Shown: piece after piece, positions 34,166-42,170 of the stretch
Numbering within the stretch: position 1 is the stretch's first letter
Layout: each line of letters begins with the position of its first letter
Source of the DNA: Catellatospora methionotrophica
Lineage (GTDB): Bacteria > Actinomycetota > Actinomycetes > Mycobacteriales > Micromonosporaceae
Direction of reading: 5' to 3'
DNA length: 64,000 bases
Assembly (NCBI RefSeq): GCF_011297335.1
Contig: NZ_JAAOTJ010000002.1
Span: forward strand, 124,001-188,000
Program-made: the position numbers and the translations under genes
The notes under the pieces: generated by a model
Database searches by the model: none
Seen by the model: the letters and a program-made list of their open reading frames with translations, nothing else
Told to the model about the DNA's origin: nothing

Positions 34166-35422
34166 TCAGGAGATCGGCGCGAGCCTGCTCAGCAGCGTGC
34201 GGGCCGCCTCGGCGACCAGGGATCGGTCGTAGCTGATGATGACGTCGAACTCGCGGTCGGCCTCGCGGCACCGGGCCGACGTCGGTAGCTGCCGGGCGAA
34301 CAGGCCGCCCGAGAAGTAGCTGCCCAGCACGATCACGGACCACTCGGCGGTCAGCGGGTCGTCGGCGCTCAGCGACCCGCCCCGGATGCCCGGAGCGGGC
34401 TGCGCGGAGATGCCGCGGCCGAACGCGGCCGTCAGCGCGCCCTTGTCGGCGATGGCCTGGTAGCGGTGGCGGGTGTGCTCGGTGAAGTACGACGCGTCCT
34501 GGAACGCGCCCAGCAGCACCGTCGCCTCGGGGGCGTGCTCGCTCATGCTCTCCAGGTGGTTGCTGAGCGGGATCAGTTGCCGCTTGGTGGCGCGGGTGGC
34601 CCGGCGCTGCCGCCGCGCGACCTCGAACGGCGTACGCGCCCCCGAGTCCGGGGCGGTGCTGTAGGGCAGGTCGGTGTCGGGCCGCTCGAACTGGCCGGGC
34701 AGCGGGCCGGGCCGCCCCAGCAGCCAGCCCTGCCCGAGGGTCGCGCCCATCGAGATGGCCGCCGCGAGGTGCCGCTCGGTCTCGATACCCTCGGCCAGGA
34801 TGATCGCCCCGGTGCGCTCGGACTCGGCCAGCACCGCGTTGACGACCTGCGCGGTCTCGTGCGTCGGGCGGCCCTGCACGATGTGCCGGTCCAGTTTGAT
34901 GATCTCGGGGCTGAGCAGCGCCAGCAGGGACAGGCTGGCCGGATTCACGCCGACGTCGTCGAGCGCGATGCGGTTCGAGCGCCCGCGCACCCGCGCCACC
35001 GAGGTGAGCAGCGCGGCGGGGTCGTCGCTGAGCGAGCGCTCGGTGATCTCCATGACGACCTGCAGCTCGCGGTTGGCCGTCTCGATCGTCTCGGCCAGCC
35101 CCGGCGGGCAGTCGGTGCCCATAGTGGCGGGTTCGACGTTGACGAACAGCGGGATGTCCCACGGCAGGCCCGCAGCGAGCGCGGCCCGGCACGCCGCCGC
35201 GCGGGCGACCCAGTCCAGCTCGGTCAGCCGCCCGGCCCGCTGTGCCTGGGCGAACAGCTCCGCCGGGTTGCGCAGTTCGGAGCCCGCCGGGCCGCGCGCC
35301 AGCGCCTCGTAGCCGGCGACGCGGCCGCTGCGCAGCGAGATGACCGGTTGGAACACCGGGTAGACGGCACGCCTGGTCACCGTCCGGTCGAGCTCGGTGG
35401 ACCCGTCCTGCGGATCGTTCAC
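34166..35422 (-). CDS. EAL-domain cyclic-di-GMP phosphodiesterase with DICT sensory domain
   Basis: A 418-residue cytoplasmic protein. The EAL domain (about 20-245) keeps the catalytic signature set: GYEALAR, FVNVEP, MEITERS, the Asp pair in ALDDVG (loop 6 usually DDFG), IKLDR, AEGIE and GQGWLLGRP; it should hydrolyse cyclic-di-GMP. The C-terminal part (about 275-418: RQLIPLSNHLESMSEH...VLLGAFQDASYFTEHTRHRYQAIADKGALTAAFG...) matches the DICT domain found with cyclic-di-GMP and two-component proteins, a presumed light or redox sensor. The GTG at 35422 has GGAG five bases upstream. No membrane segment is seen. Confidence 0.9.
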   Translation of the reverse strand: MNDPQDGSTELDRTVTRRAVYPVFQPVISLRSGRVAGYEALARGPAGSELRNPAELFAQAQRAGRLTELDWVARAAACRAALAAGLPWDIPLFVNVEPATMGTDCPPGLAETIETANRELQVVMEITERSLSDDPAALLTSVARVRGRSNRIALDDVGVNPASLSLLALLSPEIIKLDRHIVQGRPTHETAQVVNAVLAESERTGAIILAEGIETERHLAAAISMGATLGQGWLLGRPGPLPGQFERPDTDLPYSTAPDSGARTPFEVARRQRRATRATKRQLIPLSNHLESMSEHAPEATVLLGAFQDASYFTEHTRHRYQAIADKGALTAAFGRGISAQPAPGIRGGSLSADDPLTAEWSVIVLGSYFSGGLFARQLPTSARCREADREFDVIISYDRSLVAEAARTLLSRLAPIS

Positions 35423-35740
35423 TACGTCTCCAGCCCGCCAGCTAGTTCGCGCGTTTTATACCGGTTGTAAGGCTAACGGTCCGACGGCACTCCGGTTCCG
35501 GACTTCTGTGGACTTGCCAAATTAACAGCAAATTACCGTAAATGGCTATATCGAGGCGCGGTGGCGGCCAAGCTCGGCGCATGACCGCTTGCCACATAGG
35601 CGGGCCTGCTGGCGGCTCCTCGGTGAAGATCGCGGTTTCGTGTCGATGTACACGGTTCCACCGCAGGTTGTGGCACGAATCAGCCATCATGGCCGGGAGC
35701 CTGGCTGTGGTGAACGCGCGCCGGACTGCGGAGTCGCGGC
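35423..35740. other. 318-base spacer, no gene seen
   Basis: This spacer contains the AT-rich promoter side of the EAL-DICT gene (about 35450-35560) and palindrome copy C. No frame resembles a known protein or has a fitting ribosome site. Confidence 0.6.
35628..35690. repeat. Dispersed palindromic repeat, copy C (degenerate right arm)
   Basis: The left arm GATCGCGGTTTCGTGTCGAT (35628-35647) nearly equals the arm of copy A. The right arm (about 35671-35690, GGCACGAATCAGCCATC) matches only in part, so this copy is decayed. Confidence 0.65.
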
Positions 35741-36775
35741 TCAGGGGCGGATGAGGACCTTGAGGGCGGTGCGGTCGGCCATGGACTGGTAGCCGGACGG
35801 CACCTCGTCGAAGCCGATCGTGGAGTCGAACACCCGGCCGGGCTCGATGTCACCGGCGAGCACGTCGGGCATCAGTTCCTCGATGTAGGCGCGGGCCGGG
35901 GCGATGCCGCCGGTCAGGGTGATGTTGCGGCGGAACGCGTCGGACCCGGCCGGCACCTCCGGATACTGCGGCGCGCCGACCCGGCTGACCCTGCCGCCCG
36001 CACGCGCCACAGCGAACGCCGTCTCGATCGCGGGCCGCAGGCCGACGCACTCCAGCACGGCGTGGGTGCCGTCACCGCCGGTCAGTTCCAGGACCTTGGC
36101 CACGCCCTCGTCGCCGCGCTCGGCGACCACGTCGGTCGCCCCGAAGTCGCGCCCGAGGTCGGTGCGGGCCGGGTGGCGGCCCATCAGGATGATCTGTTCC
36201 GCGCCGAGCCGCTGCGCGGCCAGCACCGCGCACAGCCCGACCGCGCCGTCACCGATCACGGTCACCGTCTTGCCGGGACCGACCCCGGCGGTCACCGCGC
36301 AGTGGTGGCCGGTCGGGAACACGTCGGACAGCGACAGCAGCGACGGCAACAGCGCCGAGTCCTCGCCGACGGGCAGTTTGACCAGGGTGCCCTGGGCCTG
36401 CGGCACGCGGACGGCCTCGCCCTGGCCGCCGTCGACGCCGTCCGCGCCCCAGAAGCCGCCGTGGCGGCAGGAGGTCTGCAGGCCCTCGCGGCAGAAGTCG
36501 CAGGTGTTGTCGGCCCAGACGAACGGCGCGACGACCACGTCGCCCTTCTTCAGCCCGGACACGTCCGAGCCGGTGTCCTCGACGACGCCGAGGAACTCGT
36601 GGCCGATGCGGTCGCCCTGCGCGCTGGCGGGCCGGGACGCGTACGGCCACAGGTCGCTGCCGCAGATACAGGACCGCAGCACGCGTACGAGTGCGTCGGT
36701 GGGCTCGTGCAGCACCGGGTCGGGCACGTCCTCGACCCGTATGTCACCGGCGCCGTAGATCAACGTGGCTCGCAT
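35741..36775 (-). CDS. Zinc-dependent alcohol dehydrogenase family protein
   Basis: A 344-residue medium-chain dehydrogenase. Catalytic zinc ligands are visible in SCICGSDLWP (Cys) and GHEFLG (His, Glu). The structural zinc lobe reads CDFCREGLQTSCRHG and appears to have only three of the usual four cysteines. The Rossmann motif is VIGDGAVGLCAV, and the tail FDSTIGFDEVPSGYQSMADRTALKVLIRP is typical. Overall it matches the glutathione-independent formaldehyde or threonine dehydrogenase-like branch. GGGGAG precedes the ATG at 36775. It stands alone, with palindrome copy C beyond its stop. Confidence 0.92.
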   Translation of the reverse strand: MRATLIYGAGDIRVEDVPDPVLHEPTDALVRVLRSCICGSDLWPYASRPASAQGDRIGHEFLGVVEDTGSDVSGLKKGDVVVAPFVWADNTCDFCREGLQTSCRHGGFWGADGVDGGQGEAVRVPQAQGTLVKLPVGEDSALLPSLLSLSDVFPTGHHCAVTAGVGPGKTVTVIGDGAVGLCAVLAAQRLGAEQIILMGRHPARTDLGRDFGATDVVAERGDEGVAKVLELTGGDGTHAVLECVGLRPAIETAFAVARAGGRVSRVGAPQYPEVPAGSDAFRRNITLTGGIAPARAYIEELMPDVLAGDIEPGRVFDSTIGFDEVPSGYQSMADRTALKVLIRP

Positions 36776-36901
36776 GGGACTCCCCGTTCCGTGATCTCGT
36801 CCAACGATCAGTATCGGGGTCCGGCGGGCGCGGCATCCGGTCATTGCGGGCAATCGGCGGCGGTCCGGGCAGGGGAGGGTGCCCGGACCGCCTGGCCGGT
36901 G

Positions 36902-37720
36902 TCAGTCCTCCTGGAAGTACGAGATGAGGCGCAGCATCTCCAGGTAGAGCCAGACGAGTTCGACGAGGATGCCGAACGCGGCGAGCCAGCCGTACTTGCG
37001 CGGCAGCCCGGCGGCGACGCCGTCCTCGATCTGCTGGAAGCTGACCACGAACATCAGCGCCGCGACCACGATGCAGACCAGCGAGAAGATGATCGCGAAG
37101 GTGCCGCCGTCGCGCAGCGGCCCGGCCGACCCGGTGAACAGGCTGATCCCGAAGTTGACCAGCATGACCACCGCGAGCCCCGCCGCGGCGCCGATGACGA
37201 CCTTCATGAACTTCGGCGTGGCCCGGATGATCCGGGCCTTGTACAGCGCGGCCATGATGAAGAAGACGCCCAGGGTCGCGATGACCGCCTGCAGGACGAT
37301 GCCCTGCCAGCGTGTCTCGAAGGCCTTGGACACCGCGCCGAGGAACGCGCCCTCGACGATGGCGTAGGTGAACAGGATGGCCGGGTTGGTGATCTGGGCG
37401 AACGAGATGACCAGGCCCAGCACCAGGCCGATGAGCATCGCGCCGATCCAGACCAGGCCCAGCGCGGGCGGCGGCACCAGGATCCAGGTCACGGCGGCCA
37501 CGGCCACCGCCACCCCGAGCAGCGACACGGTCTTGACCACGACGTCGTCGACCGTCATGACGTCACGCGACGCCTGGACCGTCTCGGGGTAGCCGTGGCC
37601 GGGCGGCTGCTGGTAGGTCTGGCCGCCGTAGCTGTACGGCTGGCCGCCGGGAACGGTGTAGGTCGGCTGCTGCTGCGCGGCGGCGGTGATCCGCCCGAGC
37701 ACCGGGTTGGAGGACTTCAC
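36902..37720 (-). CDS. Bax inhibitor-1 / YccA family membrane protein
   Basis: A 272-residue protein. A Gln/Tyr/Pro/Gly-rich cytoplasmic head (about 1-50: QQQPTYTVPGGQPYSYGGQTYQQPPGHGYPE) precedes seven hydrophobic segments with the BI-1-like features VEGAFLGAVSKAFE and the conserved acidic C-terminal VELVWLYLEMLRLISYFQED. Distant relatives in bacteria act as pH-gated calcium leak channels; function here is inferred from family only. The GTG at 37720 has AAGGAG seven bases upstream. Downstream neighbour of the Spo0M-like gene in the same direction, separated by a terminator. Confidence 0.92.
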   Translation of the reverse strand: MKSSNPVLGRITAAAQQQPTYTVPGGQPYSYGGQTYQQPPGHGYPETVQASRDVMTVDDVVVKTVSLLGVAVAVAAVTWILVPPPALGLVWIGAMLIGLVLGLVISFAQITNPAILFTYAIVEGAFLGAVSKAFETRWQGIVLQAVIATLGVFFIMAALYKARIIRATPKFMKVVIGAAAGLAVVMLVNFGISLFTGSAGPLRDGGTFAIIFSLVCIVVAALMFVVSFQQIEDGVAAGLPRKYGWLAAFGILVELVWLYLEMLRLISYFQED

Positions 37721-37759
37721 GCAGGGACTCCTTAATCACGGGCGGTAGGTGCAAGGGGT

Positions 37760-37800
37760 GGGTGGTGCGGGCCTCCGGCTAGGACAGGCCCGCACCACCC
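37760..37800 (-). terminator. Hairpin terminator after the Spo0M-like gene
   Basis: Perfect 15-base-pair stem (37760-37774 with 37786-37800, 11-base loop), eleven bases beyond the stop of the Spo0M-like gene. Confidence 0.8.
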
Positions 37801-37811
37801 GGCTCGGGCGG

Positions 37812-38963
37812 TCAGAAATCGCCGAAGTCGCCTCCGAGATCTCCACCGCCGAAGTCGTCGAAACCGGCGTCGACCGCGCCGGTGTCCGGCAGACCCGCCG
37901 CGGAGGCGGCGTCGCCCAGGTCGGGCATCATCGCGTCGCCGATCATGTCGCCGATCACCATGCCGCCGAGGAAGCCGAGCGCCGCGCCGCCGACCCCGGC
38001 CGCCATCGCCCCGGCCATGCTGGGCTTGCCCCGGTAGCCGCCGTACTTGTAGCCGCCGTGGTGCCCGCCGTGGCCGCCGTAGGCGTAACCGGGACGGCCG
38101 TGTGCCTGCTGCCCGTAGGCGGGCTGGCCGTAGCCGCCGGGCGCGTGGCCGTAGCCGGGCTGGCCGGGGGCGGGTGACTGGAGGAAGGCCCCGGGCGCGG
38201 CGGCCGCCGGCGCGCCGAGCCTCTCGAGGGCGGTGGTCAGCCAGCGGTCGACCTCGGCGATCCAGCCGCCGTCGGTCGCGGCCAGCCGCTGCAGGTCGTC
38301 GGCCGACAGCTGGTGCCGGTCGGGCGCGCCGAACCGGCCCGTGAGCTCGGCCAGCACCACGAGCCCGTCGCCGAGCGGGGCGAGGGTTAATGTGAGCAGC
38401 GGGATGTGCGGGCCGTGCCGGTCGCCCTCGGGCAGCGGGGCGTAGCAGGTGATCGCCTGTGCGACGGGCACGGGCAGGTTGCCCGCGCCGCCGGGGCGCA
38501 GTTCGGTGCGGACGAAGCGGCAGCCGATCGTGCCGAGCGCGTCCATGATCTGCTGCTGGACCGGTGCCGCGTCGATGCGCGCGGGGTCGAAGTCGCCCTT
38601 GGCGCTGCCCGAGGCGACCGCGACCTCGGTGCGCACGCCGACCCCGACGCCCGGCAGGGTCTGGCCGTACAGGGTGGTGAAGGGGGCGTGCACCGGGACC
38701 GGCACCGAGAACGGCACGGCCTGGCTGCTGCCCGAGGGCAGGCGCAGGTGCTGGGCGACCTGGTAGCGGGCCAGTTCCAGCTCACCGGCCGGGCCGGTCG
38801 CGACCAGCAGCAGCGAGATCGTGGTGATGTCGGTGTCGGACTTGGCGCGCAGGTTCACCTGGCCGCTCAGCTGGCCGCCGGGGACCGCGGGGTGCGGCGA
38901 CAGCACGGTGTCGACCTCGACGCCGCCCAGTCCGAGTCCGGCGAGCAGCTTCTTGAAGACCAT
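37812..38963 (-). CDS. Spo0M-like sporulation control protein with Gly/Tyr-rich tail
   Basis: A 383-residue protein. Residues 1-245 are an arrestin-like Spo0M fold: MVFKKLLAGLGLGGVEVDTVLSPHPAVPGGQLSGQVNLRAKSDTDI is the family's hallmark start, followed by ISLLLVATG and the VPVPVHAPFTTLYGQTLPGVGVGVRTEVAVASG strands. In Bacillus Spo0M influences sporulation and cell morphology. A low-complexity segment with repeated GYG/HGG/YGG (about 265-320) and a glycine-rich hydrophobic stretch (GAMAAGVGGAALGFLGGMVIGDMIGDAM) follow, then an Asp/Gly tail. GGAGAGGG precedes the ATG at 38963. The tail may drive self-association (inference). Confidence 0.9.
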   Translation of the reverse strand: MVFKKLLAGLGLGGVEVDTVLSPHPAVPGGQLSGQVNLRAKSDTDITTISLLLVATGPAGELELARYQVAQHLRLPSGSSQAVPFSVPVPVHAPFTTLYGQTLPGVGVGVRTEVAVASGSAKGDFDPARIDAAPVQQQIMDALGTIGCRFVRTELRPGGAGNLPVPVAQAITCYAPLPEGDRHGPHIPLLTLTLAPLGDGLVVLAELTGRFGAPDRHQLSADDLQRLAATDGGWIAEVDRWLTTALERLGAPAAAAPGAFLQSPAPGQPGYGHAPGGYGQPAYGQQAHGRPGYAYGGHGGHHGGYKYGGYRGKPSMAGAMAAGVGGAALGFLGGMVIGDMIGDAMMPDLGDAASAAGLPDTGAVDAGFDDFGGGDLGGDFGDF

Positions 38964-39236
38964 GTGTTTCCCTCTCCTGTGGAACGCCGCCGGGTGTGGA
39001 CCACGGCGGTGGTGTGCGGAGGCGGCGGCCGGGAATCGGGCGGTGTGCAGGGCCGCGGGGGTGGCCGCCTCATCGGGCGCAGGGGATCAGCCTGGCCGCG
39101 CGGGCGCTCCTCGGCTCCGCCGTGGCGCTGTCGCCTGCGGTCGGGACCGGTGCCGTTCGCGGCGGCCGGCGGTATGATCAGCCACGAGGCTGACACTAAC
39201 ACGTGAAACTGTACGGTTGCTGGAACGAGGCTGCTC

Positions 39237-39632
39237 ATGACGCTGATGCGAATAGGTGAGCTCGCGGCTGCCGCGGGCGTGAGCAACCGCACCGTGGACT
39301 TCTACACCAGCCTCGGCCTGCTGACCCCGGCGTCGCGCACCACGGGCGGTTTCCGGCTCTACGACCCGGCGGCCGTCGAGCAGATCGCCACCGTGCAGCA
39401 CCTGGAGTCCAGCGGCATGGCCCTCGACGACATCGCGGCGCAGCTGCGCGGCGCGGGAGCGACCGATCTGACCGGGGTGCTGACCCGCCTGGACCAGGAC
39501 CTGGCCGCGCTGCGGGCGCTGGCCGAGAACGCCGGGGACACGGCCCAGGGCCTGGCCGCCACGCTCGCCGTGCGCGCCAACCAGCTGCTGACCACAGCCA
39601 TGGAACTGCTGTCGACGATGCCGCCGCCCTGA
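39237..39632 (+). CDS. MerR-family transcriptional regulator
   Basis: A 131-residue regulator. The winged helix-turn-helix (1-70) reads MRIGELAAAAGVSNRTVDFYTSLGLLTPASRTTGGFRLYDPAAVEQIATVQHLESSGMALDDI, typical MerR. The rest is a coiled-coil dimerisation helix (about 80-125) without cysteines or a drug-binding domain, so no effector can be named. Its own upstream region has CTGACA (39190-39195) and TACGGT (39212-39217) as possible promoter hexamers, 16 bases apart. It is divergent from the Spo0M-like gene, which it might regulate. Confidence 0.9.
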   Translation: MTLMRIGELAAAAGVSNRTVDFYTSLGLLTPASRTTGGFRLYDPAAVEQIATVQHLESSGMALDDIAAQLRGAGATDLTGVLTRLDQDLAALRALAENAGDTAQGLAATLAVRANQLLTTAMELLSTMPPP

Positions 39633-39685
39633 CCCCGTCTGCCGACCGGACCGGGCCCTACTCGGCAGGGTCGGCCGTGGTCGCC

Positions 39686-40091
39686 GGGGGATTCGCGGGC
39701 CAGCCACACCGCCGCGGCGAGCGCCAGCGCCATCCAGAACAGCGCCTGCGCGACCGCACCGTACGCCTGCACCGGAGCGTCCACGTCGGAGGCGAGCATC
39801 ACCCGCGCCGGATCCTCGGGGTCCTAACGGATCCGCGGCGTCATGCTGGTCGCGGAGGAGTGGTAGGACGCCAGCTGTGAGGTCATCCGGGTGCCGTCGA
39901 CCGGGTAGCTGACCGTCGCGTTCATACCGCCACCGTGCGGGCGTTCCTCATCCACCCCCGCGCGTCGACGGTCATGCCCCGCTCGGCCAGGTCGTGGCGC
40001 AGCACGGCCCGGCCGAACGCGAAGTATCCCATCAGGGCGAACATCGCCGCGACCGCCAGCGAGAACAGCACGTCGGACTGTTCCCACCGGG
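39686..40091 (-). pseudogene. Decayed DUF3592-like membrane protein gene
   Basis: On the minus strand one frame reads QSDVLFSLAVAAMFALMGYFAFGRAVLRHDLAERGMTVDARGWMRN... (a first membrane helix) up to a TGA at 39924-39922. The continuation NATVSYPVDGTRMTSQL is in another frame. It hits a TAG at 39826-39824, and the same frame then resumes with DPEDPARVMLASDVDAPVQAYG and a second helix ALFWMALALAAAVWLARESP. Helix - Y-x-V-D-G - Y/DP-x-DP - helix is the DUF3592 pattern. One frameshift and one nonsense codon make it non-functional. Confidence 0.65.
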
Positions 40092-40094
40092 GCG

Positions 40095-40787
40095 CTACGC
40101 CCGGTCGTCAGTGCGCCTGCGGGCGCGCAGCACGGTGTCGTGCAGGGTGCGCTCGCCGCCGTCGGGACCGTGGACCGGGCGCTGCCGACTCTCGGCGACG
40201 CCGATCTCCCACCGGTCGGGGTCGAGGCCGTCGGCGACGTCCTGGGCGGTGAAGTGCACGTCGCGGACGGCGGCGGGGGACACCCCGGGCCGGGGGTCCG
40301 CCGGGTGGTGGCCGACGATCAGCAGCGTGCCGCCGGGTGCCACCGCGGCGGCCAGCCGGGCCGCCAGCGACTCCCGCGACGCCTTCGGGTGTACGTAGAA
40401 CGCGCACACCAGGTCGAACCGGTCCACCGGCGGCGTCCAGTCGGCGAGGTCGGCCTGCCGCCAGTCGATCCGCGCGGCGACCTCGTCCCCGGCGCCGCGC
40501 GCGTGCTCGCGTGCCGAACGCAGCGCGCCGTCGGCGATGTCCACTGCCGTGACCTGCCAACCCTGGGTGGCGAGCCAGATCGCCTCGGCTCCCTCGCCGC
40601 AGCCCGCGTCCAGCGCCGCGCCGGGGGCCAGCGCACCGATCTCAGCCAGCAGGTGCGGGTTCGGCGGCTGACGGTGACCCGCGGCGTGTCCGTGCCCGTG
40701 GCCGTGATCGTGGCCGTGATCGTGGCCGTGATCGTGGCCGTAAGCGTAGTGGTCTTCCCAGTACGCCTTGCTGAACTCCTCGGTCAT
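40095..40787 (-). CDS. SAM-dependent methyltransferase with histidine-rich N-terminal insert
   Basis: A 230-residue class I methyltransferase of the TehB-like family (motif I ALDAGCGEGAEAIWLATQGW, about 59-78; VTAVDIADGAL; FDLVCAFYVHP). Unlike its paralogue at 27499 it carries, right after FSKAYWEDHYAYG, a run of His-Asp-His-Gly repeats (about residues 17-38, some eleven histidines) encoded by a 12-base repeat. The run probably binds a transition metal such as nickel, zinc or copper, or it may simply be slippage-driven expansion. AAGGA precedes the ATG at 40787. It is divergent from the XRE-cupin regulator and followed by the DUF3592 relic. Confidence 0.9.
   Translation of the reverse strand: MTEEFSKAYWEDHYAYGHDHGHDHGHDHGHGHGHAAGHRQPPNPHLLAEIGALAPGAALDAGCGEGAEAIWLATQGWQVTAVDIADGALRSAREHARGAGDEVAARIDWRQADLADWTPPVDRFDLVCAFYVHPKASRESLAARLAAAVAPGGTLLIVGHHPADPRPGVSPAAVRDVHFTAQDVADGLDPDRWEIGVAESRQRPVHGPDGGERTLHDTVLRARRRTDDRA
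40692..40740. repeat. 12-bp tandem repeat encoding the His-rich run
   Basis: About four copies of GTGGCCGTGATC (plus-strand sense) inside the methyltransferase gene; on the coding strand each unit gives His-Asp-His-Gly. Copy number could vary between strains by slippage. Confidence 0.85.
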
Positions 40788-40895
40788 GCCGGGTTCCTTC
40801 CGTGCTCGCCCAGGCCGCGGTCGTGGCCAGGGTCAACCATGCGAGACGACCGGCCGAAGTCGCAAATCCTGTTGCTGATCTGGCAAGGTGGTGGC

Positions 40896-41486
40896 ATGGA
40901 CGACGACCTTGATCAAGCGCTCGGCGCGGTGGGACCCCGGTTGCGTGCCCTGCGCCAGCAGCGGGAGACGACCCTGGCCGACCTGTCGACGGCCACCGGT
41001 ATCTCGGTGAGCACCCTGTCCCGGCTGGAGTCCGGGTCCCGCAAGCCGACCCTGGAGCTGCTGCTCCCGCTGGCCAGGGCGCATGGTGTCACCCTCGACG
41101 AGCTGGTGGACGCCCCGCCGACCGGCGATCCGCGCATCCACCTGCGCCCGGTCACTCGGCACGGGATGACCATGCTGCCGCTGACCCGCCGGGCGGGCGG
41201 CATCCAGGCGTACAAGCTGATCATCGCGGCGGACAGTCGGCGCAAGGTTCCGGAGCCCAAGACCCACGAGGGTTACGAGTGGCTGTACGTGCTCAACGGC
41301 CGGCTGCGGGTGGTGCTCGGTGACCAGGACCTGGTGCTCGTGCCGGGTGAGGCGGCCGAGTTCGACACGCGGGTGCCGCACTGGTTCGGCGCGGCCGGTC
41401 CGGAGCCGGTGGAGTTCCTGAGCCTGTTCGGCACCCAGGGGGAGCGGGCGCACCTGCGGGCCCGGCCCAAGCCGAAGGAGAGCTGA
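40896..41486 (+). CDS. XRE-family regulator with cupin sensor domain
   Basis: A 196-residue regulator. The helix-turn-helix (about 12-68) is LRALRQQRETTLADLSTATGISVSTLSRLESGSRKPTLELLLPLARAHGVTLDEL. The cupin_2 domain (about 115-190) contains KTHEGYEWLYVLNGRLRVVLGDQDLVLVPGEAAEFDTRVPHWF, with the His and Glu metal-ligand positions of cupin motif 1 and His of motif 2 retained. Such proteins sense small molecules through the cupin. AAGGTGG precedes the ATG. It is divergent from the histidine-rich methyltransferase and may control it. Confidence 0.93.
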   Translation: MDDDLDQALGAVGPRLRALRQQRETTLADLSTATGISVSTLSRLESGSRKPTLELLLPLARAHGVTLDELVDAPPTGDPRIHLRPVTRHGMTMLPLTRRAGGIQAYKLIIAADSRRKVPEPKTHEGYEWLYVLNGRLRVVLGDQDLVLVPGEAAEFDTRVPHWFGAAGPEPVEFLSLFGTQGERAHLRARPKPKES

Positions 41487-41541
41487 TCGGCGCGGGTGTC
41501 GAGATCGGATCGTGACCTGGCATTGCCCCCGGCGGCTAACC

Positions 41542-41575
41542 CCTATATTATCTATCGAAGTTATAGGAATATGCC
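41542..41575 (+). promoter_or_regulatory. AT-rich dyad, candidate Rrf2 operator/promoter
   Basis: An AT-rich island with outer dyad CCTATA (41542-41547) and TATAGG (41562-41567), followed by AATATGCC, lies about 60 bases before the Rrf2 start. Rrf2-family regulators bind such AT-rich dyads and often regulate themselves. Confidence 0.45.
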
Positions 41576-41627
41576 GTCACCGCAAGCTGCGCGCCGCTGC
41601 GCGTCACGAGCAGGAATCCATGGGGCC

Positions 41628-42080
41628 GTGCACATTTCAGCGCGACACGACTATGCGGTGCAGGCCATGCTGGCCATCGCCGCGGCGGGCGGCGGTCCGG
41701 TGAAGACGAGCGATCTGGCCGCCCTGCAGGGCATACCCGTCAGCTACCTGCCGTCCATCCTCGCCGACCTGCGCCGTGCCGAACTGCTCAGCAGCCGGCC
41801 CGGCACCGACGGCGGCTTCAGCCTGGCCCGCCGGATCGAGCGGATCAGCGTCGGGGACATCATGCGCGCGGTGAGCGGAGCCCTGGCCAGCGTGCGCGGC
41901 CGCCCGCCGCACACCATCACGTACACCGGTGCGGCCACCGCGCTGCCCGGACTCTGGCGGTCGGTGCACGCTTCCACCAGCGACCTGCTGGACAGCACCA
42001 CGCTGCTCGACCTGCTCCGGGACGACGAGGCGGACCGGCGGTCCGATCGCGACGCCACGGCCGACGGCCGCCACTCGTGA
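41628..42080 (+). CDS. Rrf2-family transcriptional regulator (no Fe-S cysteines)
   Basis: A 150-residue regulator. The Rrf2 start HISARHDYAVQAMLAIAAAGG, the recognition helix region LAALQGIPVSYLPSILADLRRAELLSSRPGTDGGFSLAR and the IERISVGDIMRAV segment are diagnostic. The three cysteines that hold an iron-sulfur cluster in IscR/NsrR are absent, as in CymR, the master regulator of sulfur metabolism in Bacillus. Its neighbour is a sulfate transporter operon, so a CymR-like role is plausible. GTG 41628 is chosen because homology starts there; the ribosome site (AGGA) is weakly spaced, and upstream codons encode unrelated sequence. Confidence 0.88.
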   Translation: MHISARHDYAVQAMLAIAAAGGGPVKTSDLAALQGIPVSYLPSILADLRRAELLSSRPGTDGGFSLARRIERISVGDIMRAVSGALASVRGRPPHTITYTGAATALPGLWRSVHASTSDLLDSTTLLDLLRDDEADRRSDRDATADGRHS

Positions 42081-42097
42081 GCGCGCAGACCACCGCG

Positions 42098-42163
42098 CAC
42101 GGAGGCCTCCGGAGCGGGTGATGGCGCGTCAGGACCGTGCCATACCGCCCGGAGGCCTCCGTG
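42098..42163. terminator. Long nested hairpin between Rrf2 and cysA genes
   Basis: Perfect 15-base arms (42098-42112 with 42149-42163, CACGGAGGCCTCCGG) enclose an inner imperfect stem. Each arm is itself a palindrome (CGGAGGCCTCCG). It lies between two convergent stops (42080 and 42171) and so is a bidirectional terminator. Confidence 0.8.
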
Positions 42164-42170
42164 TCGCGGC

